DNA of 64,000 bases from Actinomycetota bacterium (GTDB taxonomy: Bacteria > Actinomycetota > Coriobacteriia > Anaerosomatales > Anaerosomataceae). Shown here piece after piece: positions 44,192-52,743 of this stretch (its first letter is position 1; each line of letters opens with the position of its first letter). The position numbers were made by a program, and so were the translations under genes. Under the pieces are notes generated by a model, which searched no databases, was not told the origin of the DNA, and saw nothing but the letters and a program-made list of their open reading frames with translations. The stretch is taken from NCBI GenBank assembly GCA_009773565.1, contig WSXY01000007.1, forward strand, positions 37,628 to 101,627. The letters run 5' to 3'.

Positions 44192-45069
44192 CCGCGCCGA
44201 TGAGCAATAGGACCGGTCGCGCGCGTCGCGCGCGCGTGGTTGAGGGCGTCATGAAGGTAGTGACCGGCGCGTGCGTGGCTATGGTCATCGGAGCTGCACT
44301 CTTCGTGCTCGGGAAGATCATCGTGGCCGGACTGCCCGGTATCAGCCTCGAGTTCCTCTTCTCGAAGCCCGGCATGGGGATGCGCGCGGGCGGGATCTTC
44401 CCCGTCATCATGGGGACGCTCATGCTCGTGACGCTGACCGGCGTGCTCGTGCTGCCGCTTGGCGTCATGGCAGGTATCTACCTGTCCGAGTACGCCCCGA
44501 AGAACCTTATGACGAGGATCGTTCGGCTCTCGATTGCGAACATGGCTGGTGTGCCGTCGATCGTCTACGGCCTCTTCGGACTTGCCGTGTTCGTGCTGCT
44601 CATGCAGATCGGTAAGTCGCTTCTTGCATCGGCGCTGACGCTTACGTGTCTCACGCTGCCGGTCATCATCACGACGACCGAGGAGGCGCTACGGCAGATT
44701 CCCGCCGACTTGCGTCAGGCGGCGCTTGCGCTTGGCGCCACGCGGTGGCGGGCGATCTCGAAGGTGGTGCTCCCTGCAGCCGCACCCGGTATCGTCACGG
44801 GTTCGATCCTCGGGCTCTCCCGGGCGGCGGGTGAGACGGCACCGATCCTTGTCACGGGCGCTGCATTCTTCTTGCCGAAGCTTCCCGACTCGGTCACGTC
44901 GCAGTACATGTCGCTGCCGTATCACCTCTACGTCCTGGCGACGCAGGTTCCCAACGTACCCCCGGAGATCACCTGGGGCACGGCATTCGTGCTTGTGGTC
45001 GGCGTCAGTATCGTGAGCATGTTTGCCGCAGCCTGGCGGTCAGCCCAAAGGAAGAAGGTCAAGTGGTGA
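44188..45069 (+). CDS. pstA: Phosphate ABC transporter permease PstA
   Basis: The second permease has 293 residues and about six helices. The loop [21 protein letters not shown] and the patterns [14 protein letters not shown] and [14 protein letters not shown] are those of PstA. The ATG at 44188 was chosen over GTG at 44179, because GGAAG is correctly spaced only for the ATG. The first 30 residues are Arg-rich and cytoplasmic. The stop overlaps the pstB start. Confidence 0.96.
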   Translation: MTAPMSNRTGRARRARVVEGVMKVVTGACVAMVIGAALFVLGKIIVAGLPGISLEFLFSKPGMGMRAGGIFPVIMGTLMLVTLTGVLVLPLGVMAGIYLSEYAPKNLMTRIVRLSIANMAGVPSIVYGLFGLAVFVLLMQIGKSLLASALTLTCLTLPVIITTTEEALRQIPADLRQAALALGATRWRAISKVVLPAAAPGIVTGSILGLSRAAGETAPILVTGAAFFLPKLPDSVTSQYMSLPYHLYVLATQVPNVPPEITWGTAFVLVVGVSIVSMFAAAWRSAQRKKVKW

Positions 45070-45929
45070 TGTCAGCTGTACTCGAGAAGGCCGTCATGGA
45101 CGTCCCCTTCGGTTCGCTCGAGCAGGTGCGGAGCTCGGCGAGCAGTGTCGAGGCGGTATCGGGAAGCTTCGCGCTTGTCGATGTCTCGGTCGCCTACGGC
45201 AGCGAGATGGTCATCGAGGGTGTCAACATGCTTGTCCCCTCGCGCGCTGTCACGGCGCTCATCGGGCCGTCGGGATGCGGGAAGTCGACGCTGCTTCGCT
45301 GCCTCAATCGCATGAACGACGAGATCGGTGGCGTACGGGTAGGAGGGACCATCACGCTTGACGGGCTCGACATCTACCAGAAGGGTGTCGATCCGGTCGA
45401 CCTGCGGACGCGCGTCGGGCAGGTCTTCCAGCGTCCGAACCCGTTCCCGATGTCGATCTATGACAACGTCGCCTTCGGGCCGCGCACGCAGGGCCTTCGC
45501 AAGCGAGAAGAACTCGATGAGATCATCGAGTCGTCACTTCGGGATGCGGCGCTTTGGGAAGAGGTCAAGAACCACCTCAAGAAGCATGCGTTCGAGCTGT
45601 CCGGAGGCCAGCAGCAGCGTCTCTGTATCGCTCGCGCGCTCGCTACGAAGCCCGAGGTGCTCTTGATGGACGAGCCGGCTTCGGCGCTCGATCCCATCTC
45701 GACGCAGCAGATCGAAGACACTATCGCCGAGCTGAAGAACCTTGTGACGATCGTCATCGTCACTCATAACATGCAGCAGGCGGCCCGCATTTCGGATCAG
45801 ACGGCGTTCATGCTCCGTGAATCGATGGACCAGCCGGCGCATCTGGTGGAGGTCGGCGACACGAAGCGGATGTTCACCAATCCTGAGGATAAGCGGACCG
45901 AGTCGTACATCACCGGACGGTTCGGGTAG
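45069..45929 (+). CDS. pstB: Phosphate ABC transporter ATP-binding protein PstB
   Basis: The ATPase has 286 residues, with about 35 non-conserved N-terminal residues before the core. The Walker A motif is GPSGCGKST, the Q loop is [20 protein letters not shown], the signature is [15 protein letters not shown], the Walker B is [12 protein letters not shown], and the switch His lies in [10 protein letters not shown]. All residues are intact. Usually phoU follows, but here a terminator follows at once. Confidence 0.97.
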   Translation: MSAVLEKAVMDVPFGSLEQVRSSASSVEAVSGSFALVDVSVAYGSEMVIEGVNMLVPSRAVTALIGPSGCGKSTLLRCLNRMNDEIGGVRVGGTITLDGLDIYQKGVDPVDLRTRVGQVFQRPNPFPMSIYDNVAFGPRTQGLRKREELDEIIESSLRDAALWEEVKNHLKKHAFELSGGQQQRLCIARALATKPEVLLMDEPASALDPISTQQIEDTIAELKNLVTIVIVTHNMQQAARISDQTAFMLRESMDQPAHLVEVGDTKRMFTNPEDKRTESYITGRFG

Positions 45930-45951
45930 TCAGGATTGTGTCGGTAACGTA

Positions 45952-45990
45952 GAACGACCCGCCTGGGGGGAGGCGGGCCGTTCCTATTTT
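45952..45990 (+). terminator. Intrinsic terminator of the pstSCAB operon
   Basis: The arms at 45952-45964 and 45971-45983 pair over 13 positions (one A-C mismatch) around a GGGGGG loop. They are followed by CTATTTTCC, 22 bases behind pstB. Confidence 0.85.
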
Positions 45991-46010
45991 CCAGGTAACC
46001 CCGGAAATCA

Positions 46011-46039
46011 AACGTGGTGCGTGGGGGACGCACCACGTT
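46011..46039. repeat. Perfect 12-base-pair hairpin between pstB and the reductase gene
   Basis: AACGTGGTGCGT and its exact complement are separated by GGGGG. No T run follows on either strand, so it is not a standard terminator. It stands 28 bases after the pst terminator and may be a processing or binding element. Confidence 0.6.
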
Positions 46040-46096
46040 CTGTCGAGCGGCGTCCCCGCCTCCGAGGGGGGGGGGAGGAATTGGAAGCGGGTCGCA

Positions 46097-46142
46097 CTAC
46101 TCGAGAATGTATAAGCAACGCGTGTGCCAAAATCTCGAGTAG
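46097..46142. promoter_or_regulatory. Ten-base inverted repeat around a possible promoter
   Basis: CTACTCGAGA (46097-46106) and TCTCGAGTAG (46133-46142) are exact inverted copies. They flank a TATAAG (46110-46115) and lie 30 bases before the aldo/keto reductase ATG. This fits a repressor or activator site controlling that gene, but no regulator gene is adjacent. Confidence 0.5.
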
Positions 46143-46171
46143 AATCGAGGCAATCGAAATCGGAGGCTGCA

Positions 46172-47140
46172 ATGGAACGCGTTTGGTTGCCGGCGCTTGG
46201 CAGGGACGTTTCGCGCATCGCGCTTGGCACCTGGTCGATGGGTGGCTGGATGTGGGGCGGGGCCGATAATGCGAGTGCACGGGCGACGATTGCGAGCGCT
46301 CTCGACTCGGGCATCGACGTCATCGACACGGCGCCGGTCTACGGTTTCGGGTTGTCCGAGGAGCTTGTGGGCGATGTCTTGGCCGAGCGTGGTGTGCGCG
46401 AGGATGTCGTCATCGCCACGAAGCTCGGGATGTCGTGGGACGATACGCGAACGCCATGGCGAGACTCCTCGGCGAAGCGCATCCGCGAAGAGGTGCACGC
46501 CTCGCTCCGGCGGTTGCAGACCGACTACATCGATCTCTATCAGGTCCACTGGCCCGACGCTGCAGTTCCTCTCGAAGAGACGTCCGCCGCGCTGACGGCG
46601 CTCGTTCACGAGGGGCTCGTTCGCACCATCGGTGTCTGCAATTACTCGGTCCCGGAGATGGAGACGTTCGCACGCGGAGGGCGTCTCGAAGCGTCTCAGT
46701 TCCGCTACAACCTCTTCGAGCGCGCTCCGGAGGTAGATACCCTACCGTTCTGTCGCGAGCGCGGTCTCGCGACGCTGGTATACAGCCCGCTTGCTCGCGG
46801 TCTGCTGACTGGCACAATGACCGCCGAGCATGAGGCGACCGATGAAGCGCGCCGAGGCGAGATGTTCCACGGGGAGTCTTTCGGGCGGCACCTCGCTGTT
46901 GTCGCGAGCCTCGACGAGTTCGCGCAGAGAGAGTACGGGCGTCGGGTGATACACCTGGCGATCCGGTGGTTGCTCGATCAGCCCGGCATGACGATCGCGC
47001 TATGGGGCGCTCGAAAGCCGGAGCAGCTGGATGCCGTGGTTGGCGTTGACGGGTTCTCGCTCGACGATGCCGCGATGAGCGCCATTGACAGCATTATCGC
47101 GACCGGATTAGGTGATGAGCTCAGCGCTGGAGGACACTAG
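46172..47140 (+). CDS. Aldo/keto reductase
   Basis: An NADPH-dependent oxidoreductase of the TIM-barrel AKR family, 322 residues. The catalytic tetrad is visible: Asp and Tyr in DVIDTAPVYGFGLSEE, Lys in VIATKLGMSW, and His in DLYQVHWPD. ATG at 46172 follows CGGAGG and starts just before the first conserved strand (LGRDVSRIALGTW). Substrate is unknown. It stands alone with its own inverted-repeat control region and overlaps the convergent MFS gene by 4 bases. A decayed member of the same family lies at 28338-28837. Confidence 0.93.
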   Translation: MERVWLPALGRDVSRIALGTWSMGGWMWGGADNASARATIASALDSGIDVIDTAPVYGFGLSEELVGDVLAERGVREDVVIATKLGMSWDDTRTPWRDSSAKRIREEVHASLRRLQTDYIDLYQVHWPDAAVPLEETSAALTALVHEGLVRTIGVCNYSVPEMETFARGGRLEASQFRYNLFERAPEVDTLPFCRERGLATLVYSPLARGLLTGTMTAEHEATDEARRGEMFHGESFGRHLAVVASLDEFAQREYGRRVIHLAIRWLLDQPGMTIALWGARKPEQLDAVVGVDGFSLDDAAMSAIDSIIATGLGDELSAGGH

Positions 47141-48486
47141 CAGCGTTCCTCGCCGGCTTCGCACAGCAACGATGGTCGTGCGAGTAAGACGAGCGAGTAG
47201 GCGAGGAGTACCACCGCGCCGGCGGTGACAGCATACGATGGACCGATCAGGTCGCCGAGCCAGCCGAAGAGCAGCGCTCCAAACGGCATCATGCCCATGA
47301 AGGCGAGCACGAAGAGTGACATCACGCGTGCCCGAAGCTCGGGCGGGACGGCCGTCTGCAGGTTTGTGTTGACGCTCGAAACGCAGGCCAGGAAAGCGGC
47401 ACCCATCACAGTGAGTATCGCCGCTGTGAGCAACGTCGAGCGAGAAACTGAAAGCGCGAAGCCGCCGAGAGCGAGTACCGTTATCCCGAAACGCACGATG
47501 GCCTCGCGGCGAACCGTTCCCGAGAGGCTTGCGACACCGAGCGCACCGGCGAGCGCGCCCAGCCCGTTGGCCGCCATGAGCACCGAGTAGCCGGTGCTCG
47601 ATACGTGGAGCGTCTGGACGGCGATTGCAGGCAACAGCGTCGAGAACGGCATTCCGAAGACGGAGATGAACACCATCGTAAGAAGGTGCATGCGCACGCG
47701 TCGGTGCTCGGCAGCGTACTTGAGCCCCGCAAGCAGCATCTGCACCGGCTTCTCACGTGGCCCCTTGGTCGCTCCATGCTGCTTCGGCCGGATGATGACC
47801 AGTGCCCAGATCACAAAGAGGAAGCTTGCGGCGTTCACATAGAACACCTCGGTGATGCCGTCGCTCTGATTGCGACCGAATATCGCGATGACCGCTGCCG
47901 CGGCCATCGGGCCGATGAGGCGTGCCGCGTTGAACTGCGCTGCGTTGAGTGCGATCGCGTTCATGAGTGTCTTCTTCGGCACAAGGTCGGGCGTCATAGC
48001 CTGCCAGGCAGGCGCCATAAAAGCAGACGCGATACCACCGAGGAGGCTCAAGCCGTAGACCCAGGCGATGGTGACATGTCCGAGGGAAGCAAGCGCGCCG
48101 AATGCCGCGGCCTGGGCCATCAGCACGATCTGTGTGGCAATCAGGAGCTTGCGCCGATCGACGTGGTCGGCGAGCGCGCCCGTGAAGATGATCAGGAAGA
48201 ATACGGGAGCGCCGGAGAGGAAGTTGACCGTTCCGAAGGCGCTCGACTTGCCGGTCAGGTTGTAGACGAGCCAGCCGAGCGCGGTCATCTGCATCCAAGA
48301 GCCGACGTTGGAAAGCAGCGCGCCTGAGAAGAAGAGCGTGAAGTCGCGGTGTTTGAACGACTCGAAGGTGCGCACGCGACCGAGCGCGCCCTGGGGTGCA
48401 CCCGCGGCGTCAGCTTCAAGGGTGGGCGTGTCAGCGGGCGGTGCGAGAGGGTAGCGGTCGTCGTCGTGTCCGGGTGTGCGTGTCAT
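47137..48486 (-). CDS. MFS exporter, EntS/MFS_3 type
   Basis: This is a 12-helix major facilitator of 449 residues. Patterns include SFKHRDFTLFFSGALLSN at the N-terminus, GALADHVDRRKLLIATQ in the loop between helices 2 and 3, and GWLGDLIGPSYAV in the last third. It is related to the enterobactin exporter EntS and macrolide exporters; the substrate here is unknown. The ATG at 48486 is preferred, because the longer frame (to 48549) would run through the terminator hairpin of the upstream gene. Confidence 0.88.
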   Translation of the reverse strand: MTRTPGHDDDRYPLAPPADTPTLEADAAGAPQGALGRVRTFESFKHRDFTLFFSGALLSNVGSWMQMTALGWLVYNLTGKSSAFGTVNFLSGAPVFFLIIFTGALADHVDRRKLLIATQIVLMAQAAAFGALASLGHVTIAWVYGLSLLGGIASAFMAPAWQAMTPDLVPKKTLMNAIALNAAQFNAARLIGPMAAAAVIAIFGRNQSDGITEVFYVNAASFLFVIWALVIIRPKQHGATKGPREKPVQMLLAGLKYAAEHRRVRMHLLTMVFISVFGMPFSTLLPAIAVQTLHVSSTGYSVLMAANGLGALAGALGVASLSGTVRREAIVRFGITVLALGGFALSVSRSTLLTAAILTVMGAAFLACVSSVNTNLQTAVPPELRARVMSLFVLAFMGMMPFGALLFGWLGDLIGPSYAVTAGAVVLLAYSLVLLARPSLLCEAGEERC

Positions 48487-48510
48487 GCTCGCAGAACCTC
48501 GTTCGGTTTG

Positions 48511-48549
48511 GGAAAAGAGTGCTGCCCCGATCCACGACCGGGGCAGCAC
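48511..48549 (-). terminator. Intrinsic terminator of the glutamate-synthase-like gene
   Basis: GTGCTGCCCCG and its exact complement (48519-48529, 48539-48549) form an 11-base-pair stem with a nine-base loop. Read on the minus strand it is followed by TCTTTTCCC. It lies 29 bases behind the stop of the minus-strand gene. Confidence 0.85.
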
Positions 48550-48578
48550 CGTACAGACGTGTTAGCCGAGTATACGAC

Positions 48579-50171
48579 TTACCCGCAGATGATGCGCATG
48601 GCCTCCTCGCGCTGCACATCCATGACGTACGTGATGCCGGAGACCCTCGATGCCTCTTCCGTCAGCGCGAATACGTCACCGCGACCAATGGATGCGAGGT
48701 CGAACTTGCGGCTGCCGCTCATGAACTGCTGCAGGCCGACTTTGAGCTTGTCGCTAAACGTGTAGAGCGCGATTGCGCCAAGGGGCATCTTGTCGACTTC
48801 GGCTCCGTACTTGGCCTTGAGGGTCTCGTACGACACGAAGATCTCCTCTTTCGAGCCGCCGAACTCCGAGACGGTCTTGGGAAGGTTCTGCTCCTTCATC
48901 CAGATCTCGATGTTCTTGCCAACGAAGCCCGGAATCATAAGCGCACGGCCCATGCAGACGGCCCTCGTGTGTGGGGCGCCCATGGCGAGGACCTTGTAGA
49001 TGTGATCCTCGGTGGAGAAGCCACCAGCGATGGCGATATCGGGAATGTACGCGCCGTCGCACTCGCGCAGCTTGTTGATGAGCTCGTTCGTCATGCACTG
49101 CAGGTAGAACGTCGGCGTGCCCCACTCTTCCATCATGCGCCACGGGCTCATGCCGGTGCCGCCGGGCGCGCCGTCGATGGTGAGCAAGTCGATGCGAGCG
49201 TTGCTCGACCACTTGATGGCCATCGCAAGCTCGCGCATGCCGTACGCGCCCGTCTTGAGCGTGACGCGCTTCGCACCGAGCGCGCGCAGGCGGGCGACCT
49301 CGGCGTAGAAGCCCTCCTCGTCGATGAAGCCGAGGCGAGAGTGGCGCTCGAACTGCCGGATGGCACCGTCGCGGAACGCGGCCTGGATGGCCGGGTCGCT
49401 CGGGTCGGGCGTCAGCAGGTAACCGCGGCTTTGAAGGTCGAGCGCGCGCTCGAGCGAGTTGACCTTGATCTCGCCGCCGATGCACTTGGCGCCCTGACCC
49501 CACTTGAGCTCCATCGTCTCGACACCGAGCTTCTCGACGACGTACTCTGCAACGCCGAGGCGGGTGTCCTCGACGTTCATCTGCACGAGGATGTCACCGT
49601 AGCCCTCGTGGTAGCGGCGGTAGTTCTCGATGCGGCGCTCCATGTCCGGTGCCTTGGTGACTTTGCCGTTCGCGTCACGCTCGAGGCCCGGATCGATGCC
49701 GCAGACGTTCTCGCCGCACACGAGTGAGATGCCGCTGATGGCCGCGCCGACGGCGAAGTGTTCCCAGTTCTTGCGTGCGATCTCGGTTGAACCGAGCGCA
49801 CCGGTGAAGATCGGTACGCGCATCTTGACCTTATTCACGTCGCCGAAGATGGTCTCGGTGTTCGCGTTCGGGAAGAGCGTGTTATCGGAGTCTCCCACGG
49901 CCCCGCCCGGAAGGCCCTCGGCACCAAGGGCATAGCCCATGATGTTGAGGTGCGAGTAATCGATCGGGTAGTCCTTATCGCCGCCCGACGTGACTTCGCC
50001 GAAGGGACCAGGGTAGATGACCTCCCTGCCGCGGAACGACGCCTTGAAGATCTCGCAGTTGCCGCGGCACCCGTCGATGCATCGCGTACAGATGCCCGAG
50101 GCGGGTGCCACGTCCCGGGAGCGGTTCGAAGTCTGCGTGGCGTCGTTTGCGTTCGGTCGCTGCATGGTCAT
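48579..50171 (-). CDS. FMN-binding glutamate-synthase-related protein
   Basis: The protein has 530 residues from the ATG at 50171. It corresponds to the synthase (FMN, TIM-barrel) domain of GltB without the glutaminase domain. IKVNSLERALDLQSRGYL, TIDGAPGGTGMSPW and IAIAGGFSTEDHIYKVL mark the flavin and phosphate sites. ELKWGQGAKCIGG is the usual approach to the active site. The N-terminal CTRCIDGCRGNC and a later CGENVCG could bind an iron-sulfur cluster. It may make glutamate from ammonia or amino-group donors with a separate reductase, but the reaction is inferred. It is divergent from glnA, which supports a role in nitrogen assimilation. Confidence 0.88.
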   Translation of the reverse strand: MTMQRPNANDATQTSNRSRDVAPASGICTRCIDGCRGNCEIFKASFRGREVIYPGPFGEVTSGGDKDYPIDYSHLNIMGYALGAEGLPGGAVGDSDNTLFPNANTETIFGDVNKVKMRVPIFTGALGSTEIARKNWEHFAVGAAISGISLVCGENVCGIDPGLERDANGKVTKAPDMERRIENYRRYHEGYGDILVQMNVEDTRLGVAEYVVEKLGVETMELKWGQGAKCIGGEIKVNSLERALDLQSRGYLLTPDPSDPAIQAAFRDGAIRQFERHSRLGFIDEEGFYAEVARLRALGAKRVTLKTGAYGMRELAMAIKWSSNARIDLLTIDGAPGGTGMSPWRMMEEWGTPTFYLQCMTNELINKLRECDGAYIPDIAIAGGFSTEDHIYKVLAMGAPHTRAVCMGRALMIPGFVGKNIEIWMKEQNLPKTVSEFGGSKEEIFVSYETLKAKYGAEVDKMPLGAIALYTFSDKLKVGLQQFMSGSRKFDLASIGRGDVFALTEEASRVSGITYVMDVQREEAMRIICG

Positions 50172-50227
50172 GGAAAACCCCCGACTTTCATGAAGACCCC
50201 TCACGGGGCCTGCCGATTTCGGCTATC

Positions 50228-50254
50228 GTAACGTATCGGAAACATGAGAGAAAT
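50228..50254. promoter_or_regulatory. GlnR-like motif between the glutamate-synthase-like gene and glnA
   Basis: GTAAC, six bases, GAAAC, six bases, GAAAT. The first two boxes match the actinobacterial GlnR half-site (gTnAC-n6-GaAAC); the third is imperfect. It lies 40-66 bases before the glnA start and 57 bases before the divergent gene. No GlnR gene is in the window, so this is a candidate only. Confidence 0.4.
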
Positions 50255-50293
50255 GCCCGCGCAATACAAAACCGTGCAAGCCGAGGAGGAGCG

Positions 50294-51622
50294 ATGCCCC
50301 AGCAGTTGCGGTCCGAGGTCGTGAAGGCGATCAAGGATCAGAAGATCGAGTTCATCCACCTGTGGTTCACCGATGTGCTCGGCTTCCTGAAATCGTTCAC
50401 GATCGACGTGGAGGAACTCGACCTGGCGATGTCCGAGGGGATGGGCTTTGACGGCTCATCGATCCAGGGTTTCGCCCGGATCCAGGAGTCCGATATGATC
50501 GCGCTCCCTGACCCGACCACGTTGCAGATCCTGCCGTGGCGGCAGAAGGGTGCGCTCGTCGCGACGATGTTCTGCGACATCATGCGACCCGAGGGCGGCT
50601 ACTACGAGGCGGATCCGCGCTTCGTGCTCCGTCGTAACCTCGAAAAGGCCAAGGAGATGGGCTTCGAGCTCTTCATCGGCCCCGAGCTGGAGTACTACTA
50701 CCTCAAGAGCGACACAGAGCTTGAGGTGCTCGATCACGCGACCTATTTCGACCAGACCACGCGGGATCTCGCGATCGACCTTCGCAAGGACACCGTTCGC
50801 GCCCTCAAGCGCTTCGGCATCCAGGTCGAGTACAGCCACCACGAGGTCGGTCCCAGCCAGCACGAGATTGATCTGCGCTACTGCGCGGCGCTCAAGATGG
50901 CCGATAACGTCATGACCTACCGGGTCGTCGTCAAAGAGATCGCGCAGGAGAACGGCGTCTACGCGACGTTCATGCCGAAGCCGCTCTTCGGTGAGGCCGG
51001 AAGTGGCATGCACGTGCACCAGTCGCTCTTCAAAGACGGCCGCAACGCGTTCTACGATGCTGATGATCCTCACCACCTGTCGGCGACGGCCAAGTCGTAC
51101 ATCGCCGGCATCCTCGCGCATGCGCGTGAGATCTGCGCCGTCACGAATCAGTGGGTCAACAGTTACAAGCGGCTCGTTTCAGGCTACGAGGCGCCCGTCT
51201 ACATCTGCTGGGCGCACCGGAACCGCTCGGCGCTTGTCCGCGTTCCGATGTACAAGCCCGGCAAGGAGAACGCGACCCGCATCGAGCTGCGTTCGCCGGA
51301 CCCGGCGTGTAACCCGTACCTGGCTTTCTCGGTCATGCTGGCAGCAGGTCTCGATGGTATCGAGAAGGGTCTCACGCTTCCGGCCGACGTCACCGACGAC
51401 GTATACGAGATGTCCGAGAAGGAACGCGCCGCGGTGGGAATCGAGCAACTGCCGGGCGATCTTGACGAGGCCATCCGCGAGATGGAGAGGAGCACACTCG
51501 TCCGCGAAGCGCTCGGCGATCAGGTCTTCGAGTGGTTCCTGCTCAACAAGAAGGCCGAGTGGGCCGCGTACCACCAGCGCGTCACGCCGTTCGAGATCGA
51601 GGAGTACCTTCCGCTTCTCTAG
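50294..51622 (+). CDS. glnA: Glutamine synthetase type I (alpha subtype)
   Basis: The enzyme forms glutamine from glutamate, ammonia and ATP. ATG at 50294 sits behind GAGGAGGAG, giving 442 residues. GFDGSSIQGF, FIGPELEYYYL, GSGMHVHQSL, HRNRSALVRVP and RSPDPACNPYLAFS hold the metal, ATP and glutamate sites. The C-terminus goes directly to EWAAYHQRVTPFEIEEYLPLL (in part) without the adenylylation Tyr segment of the GSI-beta group, so control is by feedback or transcription. It ends at a strong terminator. Confidence 0.97.
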   Translation: MPQQLRSEVVKAIKDQKIEFIHLWFTDVLGFLKSFTIDVEELDLAMSEGMGFDGSSIQGFARIQESDMIALPDPTTLQILPWRQKGALVATMFCDIMRPEGGYYEADPRFVLRRNLEKAKEMGFELFIGPELEYYYLKSDTELEVLDHATYFDQTTRDLAIDLRKDTVRALKRFGIQVEYSHHEVGPSQHEIDLRYCAALKMADNVMTYRVVVKEIAQENGVYATFMPKPLFGEAGSGMHVHQSLFKDGRNAFYDADDPHHLSATAKSYIAGILAHAREICAVTNQWVNSYKRLVSGYEAPVYICWAHRNRSALVRVPMYKPGKENATRIELRSPDPACNPYLAFSVMLAAGLDGIEKGLTLPADVTDDVYEMSEKERAAVGIEQLPGDLDEAIREMERSTLVREALGDQVFEWFLLNKKAEWAAYHQRVTPFEIEEYLPLL

Positions 51623-51637
51623 GGGAGCACGCCTACA

Positions 51638-51681
51638 AGAAAACGAGGGCCGCCGGAGGAATCCGGCGGCCCTCGTTTTCT
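51638..51681. terminator. Strong bidirectional terminator behind glnA
   Basis: A perfect 20-base-pair stem (51638-51657, 51662-51681) with a GGAA loop. The arms begin with A-rich and end with T-rich runs (GTTTTCT), so it can act on both strands. Confidence 0.95.
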
Positions 51682-51817
51682 ATACCGCGGATTCGACATG
51701 TGCCGGTTCGATGCCGCTGCATGCCGTTCGTCAGATAGAACTCACTGTAGAAGCGCACAAAGCCGAGATAATCGGTAGCAATTGAAGTATGAACGGTAGT
51801 TGATGGGGGTGAATGTG

Positions 51818-52045
51818 ATGGCCACGCTCTGCACGTACGCCGCGACCTGTCCGGTCTTCACGACGGGGCTTGGTCCTCTGCCGCATCTCGGCATCAAGTA
51901 TCGCCGGGCGTATTGCAGGGGCGGCTGGAGTGAGTGTGCGCGTCACCTGCTGGCAGACACGGTCGGGAGTGACAGCGTCCCGGCGACGCTCCTACCGAGC
52001 CAGCGCAATCAGATCGTTGAAGTGGTGGCCCACGCCGTTTCCTGA
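51818..52045 (+). CDS. Small four-cysteine protein, function unknown
   Basis: A 75-residue protein starting at the ATG at 51818, 7 bases behind GGGGGTG. The spacing C-x5-C-P-x-F early and YCRGGWSECARH in the middle recalls a small cysteine module found alone or attached to bacterial signalling proteins; its role is unknown to me. It may bind a metal or an iron-sulfur cluster. It lies alone between two hairpins. About 135 bases upstream hold no other gene. Confidence 0.55.
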   Translation: MATLCTYAATCPVFTTGLGPLPHLGIKYRRAYCRGGWSECARHLLADTVGSDSVPATLLPSQRNQIVEVVAHAVS

Positions 52046-52073
52046 GCCTTCGGGCGAGCGTCGATTATCCCCA

Positions 52074-52102
52074 GTGGCCCCGCCGAACACGTGCGGGGCC
52101 AC
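52074..52102. terminator. Hairpin between convergent genes
   Basis: GTGGCCCCGC and GCGGGGCCAC pair over 10 bases around a nine-base loop, between the small Cys protein and the minus-strand 95-residue gene. There is no T run on either side, so termination strength is doubtful. Confidence 0.5.
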
Positions 52103-52110
52103 AGGTTGCA

Positions 52111-52398
52111 CTAGAGTGGGTTGGTGTGGCCCGACCGTGTGATCGCGACCGGAATGCCGTCGAGCGTCTTCGGCAGCGCGCTCAGTATGTCAGGTGCGTC
52201 GCTGTCGAGGCCGATGATGATGGCGGGACGACCGTCGTCGGTACGCCCGACTCCCGCTGAGAGTACCCCTCGTAGCGTCATGAGTCTGCCCGCGTGCTTC
52301 GTGAGCACGGCCTCGGGGCGTGACCGGCTGTCATCGCGGGGTAGCCGAGCGCCCGCGGAGGTGCGTATGCGAGTGAACCACTCCGAGAGAGCCGACAT
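52111..52398 (-). CDS. Small protein with GVGRTDDG-type domain, function unknown
   Basis: The protein has 95 residues from the ATG at 52398, which lies 9 bases behind AAAGGGA on the minus strand. The second half reads VLSAGVGRTDDGRPAIIIGL and ends in a beta-rich segment LPKTLDGIPVAIT. That pattern occurs in small bacterial proteins and beside some proteases as a phosphate/metal-free beta fold of unknown role; the link is by eye only. It is probably cytoplasmic. Codon use is like its neighbours. Confidence 0.55.
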   Translation of the reverse strand: MSALSEWFTRIRTSAGARLPRDDSRSRPEAVLTKHAGRLMTLRGVLSAGVGRTDDGRPAIIIGLDSDAPDILSALPKTLDGIPVAITRSGHTNPL

Positions 52399-52468
52399 GC
52401 GCGGTGTCCCTTTCTGGCGGTGCTGCGACAAGGGAATCATCCCACATCAGGCAAGCTCCATCACACGC

Positions 52469-52711
52469 TCACTCGACGGTGCCAAGACTCCGACCCCAGC
52501 CATGTGCGGTTATTGCCGAGTTCAGCTGATCGCACAGTCGCTCACGCGTGTAGTATCCGGGCGGCAGCAGGTTCACGATACCGAGTACTTCCTCGGTCAT
52601 ATCGACAAGTTCTGCGCGGACGATGAAATCGAGACGCAGTACGCGTCCGTTCTCGCGAAAGAGCGTCTCGATGAGACGTTGGAGACTCTCATGATCGTCA
52701 GTTGTCGGCAT
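52469..52711 (-). CDS. Small acidic/helical protein, function unknown
   Basis: The protein has 80 residues from the ATG at 52711, 32 bases after the prepilin gene stop. It contains LIETLFRENGRVLRLDFIV and VNLLPPGYYTRERLCDQLN, giving alternating helices with a Pro-Pro turn. No known domain is recognised. It shares strand and spacing with the prepilin gene, so the two may be co-transcribed. The longer frame to 52804 overlaps the prepilin gene and is not supported. Confidence 0.6.
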   Translation of the reverse strand: MPTTDDHESLQRLIETLFRENGRVLRLDFIVRAELVDMTEEVLGIVNLLPPGYYTRERLCDQLNSAITAHGWGRSLGTVE

Positions 52712-52743
52712 TCGGGCATTGTGGCGGAAGCTGGCGATACGCG

